Below, piece after piece: positions 15,995 to 24,114 of a stretch of DNA of 64,000 nucleotides. Position 1 is the stretch's first letter. Every line of letters begins with the position of its first letter. The stretch is from Armatimonadota bacterium (GTDB taxonomy: Bacteria; Armatimonadota; Fimbriimonadia; Fimbriimonadales; Fimbriimonadaceae): NCBI GenBank assembly GCA_025360125.1, contig JANYCU010000035.1:1-64000 (forward strand), written 5' to 3'. The position numbers and the translations under genes are program-made. The notes beneath the pieces are model-generated. The model did no database searches and was not told the DNA's origin. It saw only the letters and a list, made by a program, of their open reading frames with translations.

Positions 15995-16147
15995 TTAGGG
16001 TTTTGATCCTCGCCATTTGGTCGATATAAGCTTAACCGGAATCAACTTCTGCGGTTGACTCATATGCTTCGGCATTGCATCAATGATCCCATAGAGGACG
16101 GTCATCGCAAAAACCACCGCCAATAGCTTGAGTTTGTTGTTCTTCAT
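15995..16147 (-). CDS. 50-residue single-helix membrane peptide, coupled to the LmeA-like gene
   Basis: ATG at 16147 overlaps the TGA of the upstream gene (16144-16146) as ATGA, a classic coupling arrangement. The 50 residues have a basic start, one hydrophobic segment (LLAVVFAMTVLYGII) and a basic Pro-rich tail. It converges on the operon ending at 15993. The coupling is the main reason to believe it. Confidence 0.5.
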   Translation of the reverse strand: MKNNKLKLLAVVFAMTVLYGIIDAMPKHMSQPQKLIPVKLISTKWRGSKP

Positions 16148-16944
16148 TCGGGCACATCCGGAATTTTGACTCTACCTTTCACTTTGATTGTATCCCCGAA
16201 TATCTGCACCAACTTCGCGTCAACTGCGTCATAAAGATCCAAGTCTTTTGCAAAATCAATCACGGGATTCAATGTATTGATAAGACTTTGTTGGCTGTCG
16301 GCGTCGGTTACTTTGTTGTCGATTCGCACGATGCAATCAGTAAGTAGCAATTGAGAACCGTTGGTTGTAATCTTCGCTTTGACATCAAATTCGGCGGTGA
16401 GAACCAAGAACTGACCAAACCCTTTCACCCGGATCCAATTGCCGTCCGACGTGACTTCGACCGATTTGATCTCGCCATATTTCTTCAAGATATACGGAGC
16501 AAGGTCCTTGATTTTGAGCTCAACGGTGCCAACACCAATGCCACTTCGACTTAGGCGGATTCGCTTTTTTGAAGCCGCTAACGCAAAGTCAAAACGACAG
16601 TCGGGGATGTCGGCGATAAAGCTTTCGCATCGCAAGTCGCGCAAGAAGAAGTCGGTTAGGTTTAACTTGAGGTGATCAATCGTGCCCTTTTTGCTTCGCT
16701 TGGGTTCGGTAAACAGCGGCAGTCCGTCGCATCGGAAATGCGACGCGTTAATCGTAGCGGTTCCGACTTCGCCGATGGCGGGACTGAGGACTCCAGGGTA
16801 GCTCACCGAAATTGAAACTTGTTTGTGATCGCCAATCAACTTACTCGCAATCTCGTTTGCCGCGGCGTGTTCAAAGTTCTTGACCGTCGCGGCTCCGAAC
16901 CCAAACAGGGCCGCAAGTCCCCCCAGAAGCCATGGATTCGTCAA
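16144..16944 (-). CDS. DUF2993/LmeA-like protein
   Basis: A 266-residue protein with an N-terminal hydrophobic signal or anchor (residues 4-20) followed by a beta-rich domain resembling DUF2993, the family of the mycobacterial phospholipid-binding protein LmeA: ASKLIGDHKQVSISVSYPG, a central LTDFFLRDLRCESF segment and a C-terminal region describing an extended lipid-holding sheet. It would act in the periplasm on lipids. It is translationally coupled to the 50-residue membrane peptide at 15995. The family call rests on overall pattern and is moderate. Confidence 0.5.
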   Translation of the reverse strand: MTNPWLLGGLAALFGFGAATVKNFEHAAANEIASKLIGDHKQVSISVSYPGVLSPAIGEVGTATINASHFRCDGLPLFTEPKRSKKGTIDHLKLNLTDFFLRDLRCESFIADIPDCRFDFALAASKKRIRLSRSGIGVGTVELKIKDLAPYILKKYGEIKSVEVTSDGNWIRVKGFGQFLVLTAEFDVKAKITTNGSQLLLTDCIVRIDNKVTDADSQQSLINTLNPVIDFAKDLDLYDAVDAKLVQIFGDTIKVKGRVKIPDVPE

Positions 16945-16987
16945 GCTTGCTCCATCGGGGCCATCTCAAACGTAGAAAGTTCTAAGC

Positions 16988-17785
16988 ATGGACCAAACAT
17001 TCTCGGAGTATAAGCTTCTGAACGAGCAAGGTGGAGCATTTTCATTAGAAGATTATGCGGTCATCGAGTTTACTGGCGACGAATGGAAGGAATGGCTTCA
17101 GGGCCAAATCACGAATGACATTCGATTGCTTTCGGATGACAATCCGCTTCATTTTTGCCTTTGTAAGCCCACTGGTCAGATTTTGGCTCCCGGCACCCTT
17201 CATTTAGTGAACGGAAAAGGATGGATGATCGTTCCACTTTCCTGCGCGCCCCAAGTCCTGCTCAGGGTCGAACAGATGGTCATCCTCGAAGAGTGCTTCG
17301 CCGATATTTTGGAGACTCAGTTGACCCACGTCATACCCGGGACAACTGGCTTTGACGCCATTCGCACTCGGTGGCCGGGCAAAGACGCCGTCGAACCGTA
17401 CGACGGAGAGCTTTTTTCTAATCAGACTTTTCTTCTCGCTTCGATGGAAGCCAAAATTCCGCTTTGGGGGTTTGATATCTCCGAATCCAATTTCCCTGCC
17501 GAAATGGGACCCGAGTTTGAAGCTGCGAACATGAGCTACACCAAGGGCTGCTACACGGGCCAAGAAGTTAACCATCGCCTACATAGCCGTGGACATACCA
17601 ACAAAACGTGGGACGTCTTCATCTCGCCGCATCACATTGCCGATGGGCACGAATTGCACGACGGCGAAGGCAACAAGGTCGGCACTGTTACGCGATCGGT
17701 TGGGCATCCAGAATACGGCTGGCTCGTGGCGGGGTTTGTTAAAAATGGAACCGAACCAGTTCTTGAGCGATACTCAATCGCCTGA
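16988..17785 (+). CDS. ygfZ: YgfZ/GcvT-like folate-binding protein
   Basis: A 265-residue protein with the YgfZ signature KGCYTGQE near residue 185 and an N-terminal GcvT-like fold (WLQGQITNDI). YgfZ binds folate and supports the repair or function of certain Fe-S enzymes, including the tRNA methylthiolase MiaB. The conserved Cys of the signature is present. It is divergent from the LmeA-like gene with a 43-base gap and is followed by the first repeat patch. Confidence 0.85.
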   Translation: MDQTFSEYKLLNEQGGAFSLEDYAVIEFTGDEWKEWLQGQITNDIRLLSDDNPLHFCLCKPTGQILAPGTLHLVNGKGWMIVPLSCAPQVLLRVEQMVILEECFADILETQLTHVIPGTTGFDAIRTRWPGKDAVEPYDGELFSNQTFLLASMEAKIPLWGFDISESNFPAEMGPEFEAANMSYTKGCYTGQEVNHRLHSRGHTNKTWDVFISPHHIADGHELHDGEGNKVGTVTRSVGHPEYGWLVAGFVKNGTEPVLERYSIA

Positions 17786-17887
17786 ATCAGCGCGGCGAGC
17801 CACTTCATGTCGTATGGTTAGCCGACGGAGAGTTGCGAATGAGCCATAGAACGTAGCGAATCGGAAGACAGGGCAACAATTCTAAGT

Positions 17888-18080
17888 AAGGGGTGGCCTG
17901 TTTAAGCGACCATCTGCGCCAGCTGCGAGCTTGACCAGTGCTCCCGACCGCCCACAGATCATTCCTCAGGCCCGAAGGGTCGAAAGTAATTTAGCCTAGG
18001 TCGCAGGATGTTTTGGCTTTCGAAGAAAGCACCAAAACATCCGAAGGCCTAGGTAGGAGATCGAAACAGTCCCTTCCACG
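17888..18080 (+). repeat. inverted-repeat block A, copy 1
   Basis: These 193 bases are repeated in reverse complement at 47531-47723 with only a handful of differences. The first part is a hairpin element of the W type: GGTGGC, then a stem, then the conserved loop with GCGACC and CTGCGC. The middle (about 18007-18050) is a strong palindrome in which TGTTTTGG pairs with CCAAAACA. No gene is convincing here; an open frame on the minus strand runs through repeat sequence only. The 100 bases before it, after ygfZ, hold nothing I recognise. Confidence 0.8.
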
Positions 18081-18517
18081 ACTAGTCACTACGTGAGCGA
18101 GGTAGTTTTGAAGAATCAAACCGGGTGGCACTGAGAGACGCGAGGCGGCCAAACGACGTCTGCGCAGCTGGGAGTTACCTGTGTTCATGTGCCTGTGCAA
18201 TATAGGTAAAACCAGACAATTGTGAGCCAAGCCAGGGAACTCAAAACCCGCAAATTCATCAATGAGGCTGACCACGCCCATTATCTAACCTTTTCCACCT
18301 ACCACTGCTAGCCCTATCTCAATAACAATCGAATCTGCTAGTTGAAGGAGATATCAAATGCCAATACACGGCTGAATTGGTGTTAGAATAAGCAAAGTGC
18401 TCCGCACTTTCGAAGGCTTTTCACGGTTAACTCTCAGCTTTGCAGGGGTCGCTAACCGTGCCACCCGGGATAGGCTTTCATCAAGCAGAAGTACCCCGCC
18501 CACGCAGTGGCTCGCCG
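18081..18517 (+). repeat. inverted-repeat block B-C, copy 1
   Basis: This 437-base block is repeated in reverse complement at 46261-46682. It consists of a hairpin element (18081-18183), about 235 bases of conserved single-copy sequence, and a second hairpin element in opposite orientation (18422-18517, stem CACGGTTA/TAACCGTG), so each copy looks like a miniature mobile unit with inverted ends. A short minus-strand frame starting at 18281 (MGVVSLIDEFAGFEFPG) is preserved in both copies. Copy 1 carries an extra stretch of about 15 bases inside its first hairpin. Confidence 0.8.
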
Positions 18518-18578
18518 TTGGCAAACTCACAACTTATATTTGGGACCAAAGAGAATATCTTATGGAGAAAACAACCTA

Positions 18579-19460
18579 ATGGCAGCCTCTACTACCACCT
18601 ACACAACCTTTAACGGACTGCTCATGAGCGAAGACCGAGACGGTGTGGAAACTTTCTATACTCCTGATCCAATTGGGAATCTTGCTGAAGGTAGGAATTC
18701 CTCGGGGACGAAAACATTTGAAGCGCAGTACTGGCCGTACGGCGAAATGCAGACATCGACAGGGACGAATCCGAGCCCCTGGGGATTTGTTGGCCTACTT
18801 GGGTACCTAAGTGATTTATCATCTACGATCTATGTAAGAGCGCGATTCTTAATGACAAAAACTTCTAAGTGGCTAACAGTTGACCTATTGTGGCCCGATG
18901 AAGCCGCATATCAGTATGTTGATTGCGCGCCAAGCACCGTCGTAGATCCAGACGGGCTTAAATCCTTTGTTGAGTGTCCGGCATGTTGGTGGATCGATTG
19001 GAGACATAAACATTTCGATGGCGAAGACACAACTGATCCTAACGGTAATCCGGTGAGAATTGGAGGCTGGCCAGCTACTTTTAATCGCCACAATAACGGG
19101 TTAACGATCCAAGGCACTGTGCATTTCACTGACTGGGATACATATCATAAGTATGAAGATGACCAGCGTTGGCAAGATCATGAGGAAGGACATATAGCAG
19201 ACGGTATGAATATGCTCCGTCTTCCTGAATACGGCCTCTGCGCGCTGATTGGATTGGTTAGTCGGAAGCCTGGCGACCCTTCGGGACATGATACCAATCC
19301 AATGGAAATGGAAGCCAACAAATACGCGGACAGGATGAAAGTGTTACGCGAGCCTGGCGTAATGCCTCCAAGGCCAAGGCCTATCGTACCTTCAGGCGCA
19401 CCAATATTTGATTCTGGATACCATGGAGGAGCAAGTAGCCCGAATTATCGGGTCCCTTGA
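18579..19460 (+). CDS. orphan Rhs C-terminal module with HExxH metallopeptidase-like tip
   Basis: About 294 residues from ATG 18579. Residues 1-125 are the end of an Rhs/YD-repeat protein: TPDPIGNLAEGRN, then YVRARFL and the border VDPDGL of the Rhs core. The variable tip contains DHEEGHIADGMN, an HExxH zinc motif, and 50-60 residues later NPMEMEANKYAD, which could supply the third ligand. This is the pattern of a polymorphic toxin with a metallopeptidase-like domain. The thousands of residues of Rhs shell and export signals are missing: coding starts about 60 bases after the repeat block ends, so this is an orphan or displaced tip. A GGAG lies 12-16 bases ahead of the ATG. The open frame extends to 18507 but only through repeat sequence. 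Confidence 0.7.
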   Translation: MAASTTTYTTFNGLLMSEDRDGVETFYTPDPIGNLAEGRNSSGTKTFEAQYWPYGEMQTSTGTNPSPWGFVGLLGYLSDLSSTIYVRARFLMTKTSKWLTVDLLWPDEAAYQYVDCAPSTVVDPDGLKSFVECPACWWIDWRHKHFDGEDTTDPNGNPVRIGGWPATFNRHNNGLTIQGTVHFTDWDTYHKYEDDQRWQDHEEGHIADGMNMLRLPEYGLCALIGLVSRKPGDPSGHDTNPMEMEANKYADRMKVLREPGVMPPRPRPIVPSGAPIFDSGYHGGASSPNYRVP

Positions 19461-19465
19461 TTCCA

Positions 19466-19861
19466 ATGAACGGTCAGAGAATGCAAAATAAAGAAATGAG
19501 TGCCGTTGCAATTGGCGCGGCAATTGGACTAATAATCATGACAGCTGTAGGCGTGATCTTCATGACTATGGATACTCCTCTCGACAACATTAACGTGAAG
19601 AACTCGACTCAGCAAGTTATTTATTGTTCAAATATTTCGAGTCCAAGTTATGGTGAAGATACAATGCTGACTCCTGGTGCGGTCGTAGCTAAGTATCACG
19701 GTAATAAGCCTATGGAACAAAGATTTAAGATCCACTGGAAGGGAGACAACGAACACGCAATAACCATTGGAGTTCCTGAAAAGTCCATTTTAGGCCGAGG
19801 CGATATTGCGTACGAGCTTGTAGTAACAGAAGAGATGTTGAGGAGGCGACCTGGAATTTGA
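19466..19861 (+). CDS. putative immunity protein of the Rhs tip
   Basis: About 131 residues from ATG 19466, 5 bases after the Rhs stop (a TTG at 19457 in the same frame would overlap it). It has a single membrane segment at about residues 12-32 and a soluble domain predicted outside the cytoplasm. Position directly behind a toxin tip is how immunity genes are arranged, and a membrane-anchored form would fit a toxin acting in the periplasm. No family recognised, so the role is inferred from position only. Confidence 0.5.
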   Translation: MNGQRMQNKEMSAVAIGAAIGLIIMTAVGVIFMTMDTPLDNINVKNSTQQVIYCSNISSPSYGEDTMLTPGAVVAKYHGNKPMEQRFKIHWKGDNEHAITIGVPEKSILGRGDIAYELVVTEEMLRRRPGI

Positions 19862-19871
19862 AGTATCTTTC

Positions 19872-19989
19872 GGCGAGCCGCCGCGTCGACAAGTCACTGT
19901 GTGAGAAGGGTAGTTTTCGGTTTTGACCGGGTGGCACTAGCGACGCGAAGCAGCCAGGGTGACCACTGCGTAGCTGAGAGTTGCCTGTG
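19872..19989 (+). repeat. two-hairpin repeat element
   Basis: Member of the hairpin family in this window: GGCGAGCC opening, GTCACTGTGTGAG, then GGGTGGCACT and the loop pattern with CTGCGTAGCTGAGAG. It is one of the more diverged copies and carries an insertion in the second hairpin. Confidence 0.6.
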
Positions 19990-20039
19990 AAATATCCAGT
20001 GTAGACTATTCTATTAGTTGAGCTCAGGGAGCAAGTGAA

Positions 20040-20318
20040 ATGAAGGCAACGGCCAACTTAAGATGCCAAAAAGCGGTATTTTTCAGCCAGTTTGAGACTC
20101 CGATGCAATGTCCTGACCCCCGTAGTTTCGGGTTCGACGGTTCGAACCCATACTATAATCTCCTCTACGCCGTCGCAAAGGCACTTCAGCCACAACTCGT
20201 GGTTGACCTCGGCACCTGCACCGGAGGAAGCGCTTCCCATCTTGCTGCAGGAACGAATGGCAAAGTTATCTCAATCGACATCGAAATCCGCGCCGACGCA
20301 CGACAAGTCACTGTGTGA
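20040..20318 (+). pseudogene. truncated class I SAM methyltransferase
   Basis: The 92-residue frame has the SAM-binding motif LVVDLGTCTGGSASHLAAG and the following acidic strand end (VISIDIE), the start of a Rossmann methyltransferase, but ends within the next hairpin element. The last 8 residues are encoded by repeat sequence. At least 120 residues of a normal enzyme are missing. It appears to be a gene fragment cut by repeat insertion or recombination. Confidence 0.65.
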
Positions 20319-20389
20319 GATGGGTAGTTTTGGAAAACGAAAACCGGGTGGCACTGGTAGCGACGTCTGCGCAGCTGGGAGTTACCTGT
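20301..20389 (+). repeat. two-hairpin repeat element interrupting the methyltransferase
   Basis: Opening CGACAAGTCACTGTGTGAG, then GGGTGGCACTGGTAGCGAC, loop CTGCGCAGCTGGGAG and closing TTACCTGTG. The second stem is CACTGGTA against TACCTGTG with one T-T mismatch. The same opening occurs inverted at 46683-46720. Confidence 0.65.
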
Positions 20390-20411
20390 GTTCAGGTGCA
20401 GGTGTAATAAT

Positions 20412-20766
20412 GGCGAGCCACTGGCGTGGGCGGGGCTATTTTGTGGCACTTGCTCCGACCCCTGCGTCGAATGGAGAGACGTCGCGAGGAACGAGTATAG
20501 ACGGAAACGGAGTGACGCTGGGAGAAGCCAGTGTAAATGAGGATCAGTCCATAAACTGAGATTTTGACGAAATGCTCCAAGAGTAGAACAATGTCTACTA
20601 TTGTGTCGTCTAAATAAGTATGCCTCGGCAAAAAGCCCAAAACCAATCTCAGGCTCGACTTGGTCAGTTCGGGGGGTTTAGGAAGCTTTTTCTTTACGGC
20701 CGTTCAATCGCTCGCACTCCGGACTCTGCGCTATGCACGTCCTCAAAACTTAGGGTACTTTTTTTC
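20412..20766 (+). repeat. inverted-repeat block D, copy 1
   Basis: Repeated in reverse complement at 45635-45965. It begins with a full hairpin element (20412-20533; GGCGAGCCACTGG opening and AGCCAGTG closing), followed by a strongly conserved core at about 20563-20660 and a GTACTTTTTTTC end. A frame starting MPRQKAQNQS (20620) is partly preserved in the other copy (MPWQKAQNQS), but the two diverge soon after and I do not call a gene. The interval 20767-20857 holds only the leader of the next gene. Confidence 0.75.
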
Positions 20767-20857
20767 ATCACCCCCGCTTTTTTGAACCTGACCTACTCCA
20801 AACTCCCAACTCCTTCCCCGCCGTCCTTTGCCCCACAGTCCCATAAATAAAGCCATA

Positions 20858-21646
20858 ATGAAGCCAGTGGATCCGGCAATCAAACAGCGATTTTCAAGAG
20901 TTAAGGCGGTTTACTTTGATCTTGACGACACCCTCTGCGGATATTGGCTTGCCAGCAAAGCAGGACTACGAGCCACCTTTGAGCAACATCCCGTTCCTGC
21001 GTATACCACCAACGAAATGATCGCAGCCTGGGGTAAGACTTTTCGCGACTTTAGCCCCGAACTGAAAGAAAAGACTCAGCTCTTTCACGAGTATCTGACA
21101 TCAGGAACCGTGACCCGCACCCACCAAATGGCGCTAACCCTGCTGTCCCTCGGCATTGACGACAATGAGCTAGCCAAACGCCTCAGCCAGTCGTACATGG
21201 TTGAGCGTGATCGAAACCTTAAACTCTTTCCCGATGCGGTTGAAGTGCTTGAAAAGCTTCATGGGAAGTATCCCTTGGGGCTCATTACGAATGGCCCGGC
21301 CGACATCCAAAATCAGGAAGTTGATACCCTGCGCCTTCGAAATCTGATGGACAACATCTTTATCGAGGGAGAGATGAGGATTGGAAAGCCCCACCAAATC
21401 GTGTTTGACCAAGCGGCTGAAGCGGTGAAATGCATGGCCGACCAAATATTGATGGTTGGCAACTCGTACGGCCATGACATCAAGCCGGCCATCGAGTATG
21501 GGTGGGTCACGGCATGGATTCGCCGGGATACCGATGTGCCGATCAGTTCAAATTCGGGCAAGCCCGAAGAGAAGCCAGCGGGTGAACCCGAACCGGACAT
21601 TACGATCAGCGATTTAACCGAACTGTTGCCGCTGCTAGGAGTTTAA
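20858..21646 (+). CDS. HAD superfamily hydrolase
   Basis: About 262 residues from ATG 20858 (the open frame begins with a TTG ten codons earlier). Haloacid dehalogenase motifs are in order: DLDDTL (nucleophile Asp, motif I), LITNG (motif II), GKPHQIVFDQA (Lys, motif III) and VGNSYGHDIKPA (motif IV). An alpha-helical cap lies between motifs I and II. It should be a cytoplasmic phosphatase of small phosphorylated metabolites, substrate unknown. A 2-base gap separates it from the PAP2 gene, so they are cotranscribed. Confidence 0.85.
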   Translation: MKPVDPAIKQRFSRVKAVYFDLDDTLCGYWLASKAGLRATFEQHPVPAYTTNEMIAAWGKTFRDFSPELKEKTQLFHEYLTSGTVTRTHQMALTLLSLGIDDNELAKRLSQSYMVERDRNLKLFPDAVEVLEKLHGKYPLGLITNGPADIQNQEVDTLRLRNLMDNIFIEGEMRIGKPHQIVFDQAAEAVKCMADQILMVGNSYGHDIKPAIEYGWVTAWIRRDTDVPISSNSGKPEEKPAGEPEPDITISDLTELLPLLGV

Positions 21647-21648
21647 GA

Positions 21649-22194
21649 ATGGACGTCGAGATTTTTCGCTTTATCAACCTTGGTTGGCGAAACCCATTTT
21701 TCGACGTCTTTTTCGCTCTACTTAGCTATTCGGCGTTGGGTCAGGTTGTCGCCCTGGTCGCCATTCCCCTCTTCATTAATAAGAATCGGAGAGCGATCGG
21801 GTTTGCGGTCGGCATTGGGGCGATCATTGGCGGGACGATCCTGGGTCAGTCGTTCAAAACTTGGATTCCGCGCGACCGACCAAGTAATCAGACCTACGCT
21901 GTCGTTCAGGAACCACACAAGATTTCTTCGTTCCCCTCTTCCCATACGTCGTGTGCGTTTGGAGTGGCGGTAGCGGGGGGAATCCTTGCCGCTCGGCGTC
22001 GAAAATGGGGCGTGGTCGCAGGCCTATACTTCTGGGCAACTCTCGTGGGCATCAGTCGAATCTACCGGGGCGTTCATTGGCCCACCGATGTCCTGGGCGG
22101 AGCGATGATCGGCATCGTTGGTGGATGCGTAGCAGTACTCTTGGCTGACCTTTTGTTCAAGGTCGCCAACGACGAAAGCGCGGCGCAGGTCTAA
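21649..22194 (+). CDS. PAP2 family membrane phosphatase
   Basis: A 181-residue membrane protein with the three phosphatase motifs of the PAP2 superfamily: KTWIPRDRP, FPSSHTS (catalytic His) and SRIYRGVHWPTD. Five or six hydrophobic segments surround them. Such enzymes dephosphorylate lipid phosphates such as undecaprenyl pyrophosphate or phosphatidate at the outer face of the inner membrane. It follows the HAD gene by 2 bases. Confidence 0.88.
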   Translation: MDVEIFRFINLGWRNPFFDVFFALLSYSALGQVVALVAIPLFINKNRRAIGFAVGIGAIIGGTILGQSFKTWIPRDRPSNQTYAVVQEPHKISSFPSSHTSCAFGVAVAGGILAARRRKWGVVAGLYFWATLVGISRIYRGVHWPTDVLGGAMIGIVGGCVAVLLADLLFKVANDESAAQV

Positions 22195-22986
22195 CTATTT
22201 GCGTTTTCGTCGTAACAGGGCGAGTGCACCCAAGCTGAGAATCGCAATCGATGAAGGCTCAGGAACCACGGCAACTCCGTTGTTGCGCAAGAACATTTGG
22301 TTGTCAGATAGTGAGATTGCGCCAGAGGCAAAGAAGTCGGTGTTGCTGGAGCTAAACGCGTAGGTGCCACCAGTACCCCAGGTGCCAATAAAGGCACTCG
22401 TCCCGACCAACATTCCATTGCGGAACCAACCGCCACCAGAGTCTCCCCCCACAAGAGCAGCCTGGCCGTTGGTTCGCAACGGAGATATGAGCGATAGTCC
22501 GGCCAAGTAGTTGCTCGGAACGTCCTGGACAAACTCGGTAAATTCGTAAATGCCGTTAGCCTTTCGGCGGGTGCCTGCGGCGATGTTAATGTCATAACCA
22601 GTGTTGATGATGTTAAGCGACCCAGAACCACCAAAGCCCACCATCGTAACGGTGTCGCCAAAATGCATCGCGCTAACATCAATTGTGACGTATGGCAAAA
22701 TGGCCGCACCTACGTTGATGTGAAACAATGTGAGGTCGCTGTTTGGATCGCTGACGGCCGAGCCAGCAACCATGTTGAATGAACCGTAGCCTGGCATGGT
22801 AAAGGTGCCACCCCCGACGTGCTTTGCGGTGAGAACCATATCGGCGCCAACCAGAACGCCAGAAGCTCCGTTAAGGCTGCCAACAAAATTGAAGTCAGGG
22901 GTGTTGGTGTCGGTCGTAGCACCGGGCGCAACGGCTAATGCCGAAAGGGAAAGGCTAAGGCCACCCAGCAAAAAAATCAAACGCAT
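22195..22986 (-). CDS. PEP-CTERM trypsin-like serine protease
   Basis: A 263-residue exported protein with a signal peptide (residues 1-19) and a chymotrypsin-fold domain: LTAKHVGGG carries the catalytic His, SDLTLFHI the Asp and GGDSGGGWF the Ser. It ends in a PEP-CTERM tail: VPEPSS, a hydrophobic stretch and RRKRK. It is thus a protease predicted to be sorted by an exosortase to the surface or matrix. It converges on the PAP2 gene with no gap, and no terminator is visible between them. Confidence 0.85.
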   Translation of the reverse strand: MRLIFLLGGLSLSLSALAVAPGATTDTNTPDFNFVGSLNGASGVLVGADMVLTAKHVGGGTFTMPGYGSFNMVAGSAVSDPNSDLTLFHINVGAAILPYVTIDVSAMHFGDTVTMVGFGGSGSLNIINTGYDINIAAGTRRKANGIYEFTEFVQDVPSNYLAGLSLISPLRTNGQAALVGGDSGGGWFRNGMLVGTSAFIGTWGTGGTYAFSSSNTDFFASGAISLSDNQMFLRNNGVAVVPEPSSIAILSLGALALLRRKRK

Positions 22987-23091
22987 ACAGGCATTATATA
23001 TCGGGTTTGGCGAAAATGAAACCTAGCAAACCACTCCAGCTTTTTTTAGCTGTCTCAGTTTTGTACATGCCGCCAAAGTATCCTGTAGGGA

Positions 23092-24114
23092 GTGTTTTCC
23101 GTTGGCGAAATTAAGATTGATCCCCCGCTGATTTTGGCGCCAATGGAAGACGTGACTTCACTTCCGATGCGACTAATCGCCAAGCGAATAGGGAATCCTG
23201 GGTTGGTCTTTACGGAATTCGTCAGTGCGATGGCGATTCATCATGGGGCGTTGAAGACGCTCAAGAAGATGCAGATTCACCCCGAGGAGCGCCCACTGGG
23301 AATTCAGATCTTTGGTGCAGATGCCGAAGTCATGGCCGAAACGGCCCGAACGGCTGAAGCGATGGGGGCCGACATCGTGGATATTAACATGGGCTGTTGG
23401 GTGCCAAAAGTATGCAAAACGGGTTCAGGGGCAGCTCTGCTGAAGGACCCCGTTGCGGCCGAGAAGATTGTTGCCGCGGTGGTGAATGCGGTCAAGGTAC
23501 CGGTGACAGTCAAGGTTCGGGCAGGGTGGGATTATTCGCTTTTCGCTGCGCCCGAGCTTGCAAAAAGATTTGAAGGAGCCGGGATCAAAATGCTCACCCT
23601 TCACGCCCGGTTTGCCAAGCAGGGATTTGAAGGCGAGGCGGACTGGGACCTAATCAAGCGACTTCGCGATTCGGTCAGCGTTCCACTGATCGGCAATGGC
23701 GACGTGAAAACCGCCGACGACGCCCTCAAGATGATGCGGGAAACTGGCTGTGACGGCGTGATGGTTGGCCGAGCCGCGATTTCCAATCCATGGATTCTGG
23801 GCAAGATTTCGGCGGCAATGCGAGGCTTACCGGAACCTGCCGAACCAACTTTGGCGGAGCGAATCGACATTGCCATTCTGCATGCCAAACTGCAAGTAGC
23901 TTACGAATGTGAAGTTTCGTCATACGAGGAAGCCTTGTCGCATCCTGATGTCGCATTCAACGAAGGGCGGGCGATTCGCTCACTCCGGGGCCAGATGCCG
24001 ATGTACATTAAGGGCATTCCTGGTGCCGCTCAGATTCGGTCCGAGCTTTACCAGGCTAATTCAGTTTCTGACGTCGAACGGATCCTTGATTCGCTGTGTG
24101 GCCAAGTTCTATGA
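23092..24114 (+). CDS. dus: tRNA-dihydrouridine synthase
   Basis: A 340-residue flavoenzyme that reduces uridine in the tRNA D-loop using FMN and NADPH. Signatures: LAPMEDVTSLPMR at the N terminus, INMGCWVPKVCKTGSG (active-site Cys after the substrate loop), VTVKVRAGWD, HARFAKQGFEGEADW, PLIGNGDV and DGVMVGRAAISNPW for FMN phosphate. The start is GTG 23092, since no ATG fits before the first conserved strand. Its stop overlaps the next gene as ATGA, so dus, a glycosyltransferase and proline dehydrogenase form an operon. Confidence 0.9.
   Translation: MFSVGEIKIDPPLILAPMEDVTSLPMRLIAKRIGNPGLVFTEFVSAMAIHHGALKTLKKMQIHPEERPLGIQIFGADAEVMAETARTAEAMGADIVDINMGCWVPKVCKTGSGAALLKDPVAAEKIVAAVVNAVKVPVTVKVRAGWDYSLFAAPELAKRFEGAGIKMLTLHARFAKQGFEGEADWDLIKRLRDSVSVPLIGNGDVKTADDALKMMRETGCDGVMVGRAAISNPWILGKISAAMRGLPEPAEPTLAERIDIAILHAKLQVAYECEVSSYEEALSHPDVAFNEGRAIRSLRGQMPMYIKGIPGAAQIRSELYQANSVSDVERILDSLCGQVL

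Noticed and set aside
17991-18281. 96-residue minus-strand frame in block A/B
   Set aside because: It reads through palindromic repeat sequence and is interrupted in the second copy, where only the first part is preserved.
18494-18517. Cobalamin riboswitch box (GCCACTG) in the hairpin openings
   Set aside because: Only the short GCCACTG string matches; the other B12-box parts are absent and the elements do not precede genes in a consistent way.
20620-20850. Gene starting MPRQKAQNQS, with partial counterpart at 45515-45772
   Set aside because: Shared only over the repeat core; the reading frames diverge after about 50 residues and no ribosome-binding site or family supports coding.
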